Below are positions 14,482 through 17,342 of a stretch of DNA of 17,342 bases, one piece after another (position 1 is the first letter of the stretch; each line of letters starts with the position of its first letter). A model generated the notes under the pieces. The model made no database searches. It worked only from the letters and a program-made list of their open reading frames with translations, and was not told where the DNA came from. Position numbers and translations under genes: made by a program. The stretch comes from Geodermatophilaceae bacterium. GTDB taxonomy: Bacteria > Actinomycetota > Actinomycetes > Mycobacteriales > Geodermatophilaceae. The DNA lies in assembly GCA_013811975.1 (NCBI GenBank), contig JACCUF010000472.1, positions 1-17,342 on the forward strand, written 5' to 3'.

Positions 14482-14487
14482 CACGAT
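14482..14487 (+). promoter_or_regulatory. Possible leaderless -10 element of holA
   Basis: CACGAT (TANNNT with C instead of the first T) is followed by six bases (GCCCTC) and the ATG at 14494. The spacing matches the other leaderless starts here, but the first base does not. Confidence 0.35.
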
Positions 14488-14493
14488 GCCCTC

Positions 14494-15465
14494 ATGGGCG
14501 CCGAGCAGTCAGTCGGAGCGCATCTGGCGCTCGGTGACGACGAGTTTCTCCGGGCCAGGAGTTCAGCTGACCTGATAGCCGCAGCGCGTACGGCCGACCC
14601 GTCGATCGAGGTCCAGGAGATCAGCGCCTCGGGATCCGATCCTGGACACCTTGCCGACATGCTTGGTCTGTCCTTGTTCGCGCAGAGTCGCCTGGTGCTG
14701 ATCGACGGTGCGCAGGAGGCCACCAAGGACTTCGCCGAGGCGGTGGCCCAAGCCGTCGAGTCCAGGGACCACGATCTCCTGCTCGTCCTGACCCACAACG
14801 GGGGAGCGCGCAACAAGGCGCTGATCGAACGAGTGAAACGGGCCGGAGCCACGATCCACGATTGCGCCAAGCTGACCCGCCACGAGGATCGGCTTCGCTT
14901 CATTCGTCGGGAGGCCGAGCGGGCCGGGGGCTCGATCAGTGCCGCCGCGACCGCGGCAATACTGGACGCGGTTGGCAACGATCTACGAGAACTGTCGGCG
15001 GCTACCGGACAGCTGGTCTTCGACGCTGGCGGGCAGATCGACGTCGAAGACGTGGCGCGCTATTACCGGGGCCGAGCCGAGATCACCGGGTTCTCCGTGG
15101 CTGAACGTGCCCTGGTCGGGGACCTTCCGGCGGCGCTGGAGGCGCTGCGCTGGGCATTGGACCAAGGTGTGGCCGCGGTACTGATAGCCGATGCGCTTGC
15201 CGACGGCGTACGGACTGCCGCTCGAGTCGTCTCGGTCGGGCGCGGTGACCCCTACGATCTGGCGCGGACGTTGGGTCTGCCGCCGTGGAAGGTCAAGCGG
15301 GCCCAACAGCAGGCCCGCGGATGGAGAGTCACTGCCCTGCACCAAGCTCTGCAGATCGTCGCCAAGGTCAACGCCGATGTGAAAGGCGTAGCGGCCAGCG
15401 CCGACTATGCGTTGGAAAGCGCCGTGCGTCATCTGATCTCGGCAAAGGATGGCGGCCCCGTCTGA
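14494..15465 (+). CDS. holA: DNA polymerase III subunit delta
   Basis: HolA is the clamp-loader subunit that opens the beta sliding clamp. The 323-residue product has the expected length and shape: an N-terminal AAA+-like domain without Walker motifs (GDDEFLRARSSADLIAAART, then LSLFAQSRLVLIDGAQEATK, and LLLVLTHNGGARNKAL), a lid (LTRHEDRLRFIRREAERAGG, then DLRELSAATGQLVFDAGG) and the C-terminal collar domain (FSVAERALVGDLPAALEALR, LADGVRTAARV, LGLPPWKVKRAQQQARGW, and NADVKGVAASADYALESAVR at the end). The family ends with exactly this LExxVRHL pattern. ATG 14494 fits the alignment and has a -10-like hexamer six bases upstream. Its TGA is interlocked with the ATG of a small ORF. Confidence 0.93.
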   Translation: MGAEQSVGAHLALGDDEFLRARSSADLIAAARTADPSIEVQEISASGSDPGHLADMLGLSLFAQSRLVLIDGAQEATKDFAEAVAQAVESRDHDLLLVLTHNGGARNKALIERVKRAGATIHDCAKLTRHEDRLRFIRREAERAGGSISAAATAAILDAVGNDLRELSAATGQLVFDAGGQIDVEDVARYYRGRAEITGFSVAERALVGDLPAALEALRWALDQGVAAVLIADALADGVRTAARVVSVGRGDPYDLARTLGLPPWKVKRAQQQARGWRVTALHQALQIVAKVNADVKGVAASADYALESAVRHLISAKDGGPV

Positions 15466-15563
15466 TGCGTCGACCCTTCGCCCATGAGGCGTTCCTGGCG
15501 ATCGATCCAGGCGCGGACACACGTGCTGCCGGCGCCGCCGTCACGGTAGCCCTGTGTGGCTAA
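15465..15563 (+). CDS. Small 32-codon ORF coupled to holA (possibly truncated gene)
   Basis: The ATG shares its A with the holA stop (TGATG), which favours translational coupling. The peptide is MRRPFAHEAFLAIDPGADTR followed by AAGAAVTVALCG, then TAA. I recall small actinobacterial proteins that begin with an acidic DP-x-x-DPRA-x-GAA segment and continue ALCGHW and then a Cys/His-rich end. Here the frame stops right after ALCG, so this could be a truncated copy of that family; the match rests on memory and must be checked. It may otherwise be non-functional read-through coding. Codon use is in line with its neighbours. Confidence 0.4.
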   Translation: MRRPFAHEAFLAIDPGADTRAAGAAVTVALCG

Positions 15564-15578
15564 CCGGGCATTGTCCGG
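15564..15578 (+). terminator. Short hairpin after the small ORF, possible holA-unit terminator
   Basis: CCGGGC (15564-15569) and GTCCGG (15573-15578) pair with one G-T wobble around the loop ATT, directly after the TAA. There is no T-tract, so a termination role is only possible. Confidence 0.3.
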
Positions 15579-15638
15579 GAGTGAGTCGACCGAGCACGCT
15601 CGACGCCTGACGCACACCTGAGAACCGGGATCAGGGAC

Positions 15639-15675
15639 AAAACATGGCGAAGCCCGCCACGTGCTGCAGCGGGCT
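15639..15675 (-). terminator. Intrinsic terminator of rpsT
   Basis: Downstream of rpsT on the minus strand, AGCCCGC (plus 15669-15675) and GCGGGCT (plus 15651-15657) form a perfect 7-bp stem around an 11-base loop. It is followed after eight bases by TTTT (plus 15639-15642). The T-run is short and a little distant but is the only one in this gap. Confidence 0.55.
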
Positions 15676-15699
15676 CCGGAGGATGGTGCTGGGTCGCGG

Positions 15700-15960
15700 T
15701 TACAGAGAGGCAGTCTTCTTGGCCATGGCCGACTTGCGGTTGGCCGCCTGGTTCTTGTGGATGACGCCCTTGCTCGCGGCCTTGTCCAGCTGGCGCGAGG
15801 CCTTGAGCATCTCCTCGTTGGCAGCACTGGCATCGCCCGAGTCGGCAGCTGAACGGAACTTGCGGACCGAGGTCTTCAACGCGGATCGGACCGCCGCGTT
15901 GCGCTGACGAGCCTTCTCATTGGTCTTGATCCGCTTGATCTGGGACTTGATGTTCGCCAC
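15700..15960 (-). CDS. rpsT: 30S ribosomal protein S20
   Basis: The 86-residue, strongly basic product is a full-length S20 (bS20), which binds 16S rRNA in the body of the small subunit. The start MANIKSQIKRIKTNEKARQR, the central AAVRSALKTSVRKFR and the end GVIHKNQAANRKSAMAKKTA are all typical. Start is a GTG at 15960, with GAAGG (plus-strand CCTTC, 15972-15976) eleven bases upstream as ribosome binding site. It is transcribed against holA and away from lepA, the common arrangement in Actinobacteria. A stem-loop with a short T-run follows the stop. Confidence 0.97.
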   Translation of the reverse strand: MANIKSQIKRIKTNEKARQRNAAVRSALKTSVRKFRSAADSGDASAANEEMLKASRQLDKAASKGVIHKNQAANRKSAMAKKTASL

Positions 15961-16179
15961 GCGTAAAAGCCTTCGATTCTTGTGATCGGGGGTCTGGGGT
16001 CATACCCGGGTGTGAGGCGGAACGGAACCGCTTCGAAAACGGTGTCAGCTCCGATAGATGAGGTTACCAGCGGGTCGACCCTACGGTCGCATCGAGGGAC
16101 TGAGGGCCCCCCGTGGGACCATTGCTCGAGCCCGCCCACCGGCCTGCCCGCGCCCCGCCCACGTACGAGACGGATCTGA
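15961..16179. other. Divergent rpsT-lepA intergenic region
   Basis: This 219-bp gap must hold the promoters of both genes. For lepA, TTCGAA (start near 16031) lies 17 bp before TAGATG, a weak promoter-like pair. For rpsT no convincing -10 is seen. CGGAAC is directly repeated inside GCGGAACGGAACCGC near 16017-16031. No gene is seen. Confidence 0.35.
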
Positions 16180-17342
16180 GTGACCCAGCCCGCAACGCCA
16201 GCTCATGCGCTGACCGATCCCACCAGGATCCGGAACTTCTGCATCATCGCCCACATCGACCATGGCAAGTCGACGCTTGCCGACCGGATGCTCGAGGTAA
16301 CCGGCGTCATCGACTCCCGGAACATGAGGGCGCAGTACCTCGACCGGATGGACATCGAGCGTGAGCGTGGCATCACGATCAAGTCCCAGGCTGTCCGCCT
16401 TCCGTGGTCTGGCCCGGACGGCGCCGGCTACGTCCTGAACATGATCGACACCCCCGGACACGTCGACTTCACCTACGAGGTCTCTCGGTCGCTTGCTGCC
16501 TGCGAGGGTGCCGTCCTTCTGGTCGATGCGGCCCAAGGCATCGAGGCCCAGACGCTGGCCAATCTCTACCTCGCGCTCGAGAACGACCTCCAGGTCATCC
16601 CGGTGCTGAACAAGATCGACCTGCCTGCGGCCCAGCCGGAGCGCTATGCGGCCGAGATCGCGCATGTGATCGGCTGCGATGCACAGGACGTCCTGCGGGT
16701 CAGTGGCAAGACCGGCGAGGGTGTCGCCGATCTGCTCGACGCCGTCGTACGTGACATTCCGGGGCCCGTCGGTGATCCCGATGCCCCGAGCCGGGCGATG
16801 ATCTTCGACTCGGTCTACGACACCTACCGCGGTGTGATCACCTACATCCGCGTGATCGACGGCGAGATCCAGGCCCGCGAGAAGATCCGGATGATGTCGA
16901 CCCGGGCCACCCATGAGCTGCTCGAGGTCGGGGTCATCTCTCCGGAGCCCAAACGGGTCGCCTCGCTTGGCGTCGGCGAGGTGGGTTACCTGATCACCGG
17001 TGTGAAGGACGTACGCCAGTCGCGGGTCGGCGACACGATCACCAACCTGGCCAAGCCGGCCACCGAAGCCTTGGGCGGCTATCGGGATCCGCGACCGATG
17101 GTCTACTCCGGGCTTTATCCGATCGACGGCTCGGACTACCCGATCCTGCGCGATGCGTTGGACCGCCTGCAACTCAACGACGCAGCGCTGGTGTACGAGC
17201 CGGAGACCTCGACGGCGCTGGGGTTCGGTTTCCGCTGTGGCTTCTTGGGGCTGCTGCACCTCGAGATCGTCCGGGAGCGGCTGGAGCGCGAGTTCGACCT
17301 CTCGCTGATCTCCACGATGCCCAACGTCGTCTACCGGATGGT
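16180..17342 (+). CDS. lepA: Elongation factor 4 (LepA), N-terminal part, cut by window end
   Basis: LepA is a ribosome-bound GTPase that resembles EF-G and affects initiation and back-translocation. The first 387 codons are present. They show the G1 motif AHIDHGKST at residues 24-32, the LepA-typical switch I block YLDRMDIERERGITIKSQAV, G3 MIDTPGHVDFTYEVSRSLAA, G4 NKIDLP, then domain II (AMIFDSVYDTYRGVITYIRV, VGEVGYLITGVKDV with the ITNLAKPA block) and the start of domain III (LQLNDAALVYEPETSTALGF, CGFLGLLHLEI). No frameshift is seen. GTG 16180 is chosen as the only close start before the conserved RNFCIIAHIDHGK segment. A weak purine-rich GAGACGG at 16167-16173 precedes it, and no TANNNT lies at the leaderless position. 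Confidence 0.96.
   Translation, partial: MTQPATPAHALTDPTRIRNFCIIAHIDHGKSTLADRMLEVTGVIDSRNMRAQYLDRMDIERERGITIKSQAVRLPWSGPDGAGYVLNMIDTPGHVDFTYEVSRSLAACEGAVLLVDAAQGIEAQTLANLYLALENDLQVIPVLNKIDLPAAQPERYAAEIAHVIGCDAQDVLRVSGKTGEGVADLLDAVVRDIPGPVGDPDAPSRAMIFDSVYDTYRGVITYIRVIDGEIQAREKIRMMSTRATHELLEVGVISPEPKRVASLGVGEVGYLITGVKDVRQSRVGDTITNLAKPATEALGGYRDPRPMVYSGLYPIDGSDYPILRDALDRLQLNDAALVYEPETSTALGFGFRCGFLGLLHLEIVRERLEREFDLSLISTMPNVVYRM

Noticed and set aside
16081..17259. Minus-strand frame of 392 codons opposite lepA
   Set aside because: lepA is unmistakable on the plus strand; the antisense translation looks like the mirror of its codon bias (many Asp, His, Arg, Val).
1..17342. CRISPR arrays, insertion sequences, tRNA or rRNA genes, phage or defence genes
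   Set aside because: I looked for spaced direct repeats, terminal inverted repeats with transposase motifs, cloverleaf-like segments and known defence domains and saw none; the window is mostly conserved housekeeping sequence.

Overview
The window is a 17.3 kb stretch of a high-GC Gram-positive (actinobacterial) chromosome. The evidence is the strong G/C bias at third codon positions, the many GTG starts, and the gene order. The order proA / MoxR-VWA / nadD-rsfS-gpgP-octT / degV / comEA-comEC / holA / rpsT / lepA is the neighbourhood I recall from Mycobacterium tuberculosis (about Rv2427c down to Rv2404c) and other Actinobacteria. A non-mycobacterial actinobacterium such as a member of Propionibacteriales is a reasonable guess, but the species cannot be fixed from the sequence.

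Layout. 1-124: 3' end of a TrkA-type potassium-uptake regulator. 159-1427: proA (proline synthesis). 1438-1617 (minus): remnant of a LuxR/NarL-type response regulator, only the DNA-binding helices left. 1673-5246: a three-gene operon with a MoxR AAA+ ATPase, a YcaQ/AlkX-like DNA glycosylase and a CoxE-like VWA protein. 5247-5544: a structured non-coding gap with three predicted stem-loops. 5545-8041: a tightly packed operon nadD-rsfS-gpgP-octT (NAD synthesis, ribosome silencing, and two enzymes of the glucosylglycerate / methylglucose lipopolysaccharide route). 8063-8754 (minus): two overlapping DUF202 membrane proteins. 8799-9665: DegV fatty-acid-binding protein. 9800-13514: comEA and comEC, each with its own promoter region (DNA uptake). 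13378-14433 (minus): a nitronate monooxygenase-family flavoprotein whose 3' end overlaps the 3' end of comEC by 137 bp. 14494-15465: holA (DNA polymerase III delta), followed by a TGATG-coupled 32-codon ORF. 15700-15960 (minus): rpsT with an intrinsic terminator. 16180-end: lepA, cut by the window edge.

The conserved core is thus interrupted by lineage-specific cargo: the LuxR remnant, the glycosylase gene, the DUF202 pair and the nitronate monooxygenase gene. The most striking regulatory pattern is that almost every first gene of a transcription unit has a TANNNT -10-like hexamer ending exactly 6 or 7 bases before its start codon (proA, moxR, DUF202, degV, comEA, comEC, the monooxygenase gene and, with one mismatch, holA). 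That is the signature of leaderless mRNAs. comEA and comEC share nearly the same 16-bp start region, and each is preceded by a pair of DnaA-box-like sequences at 20- or 30-bp spacing. I saw no CRISPR array, insertion sequence, tRNA or rRNA gene, and no clear defence or mobile system.
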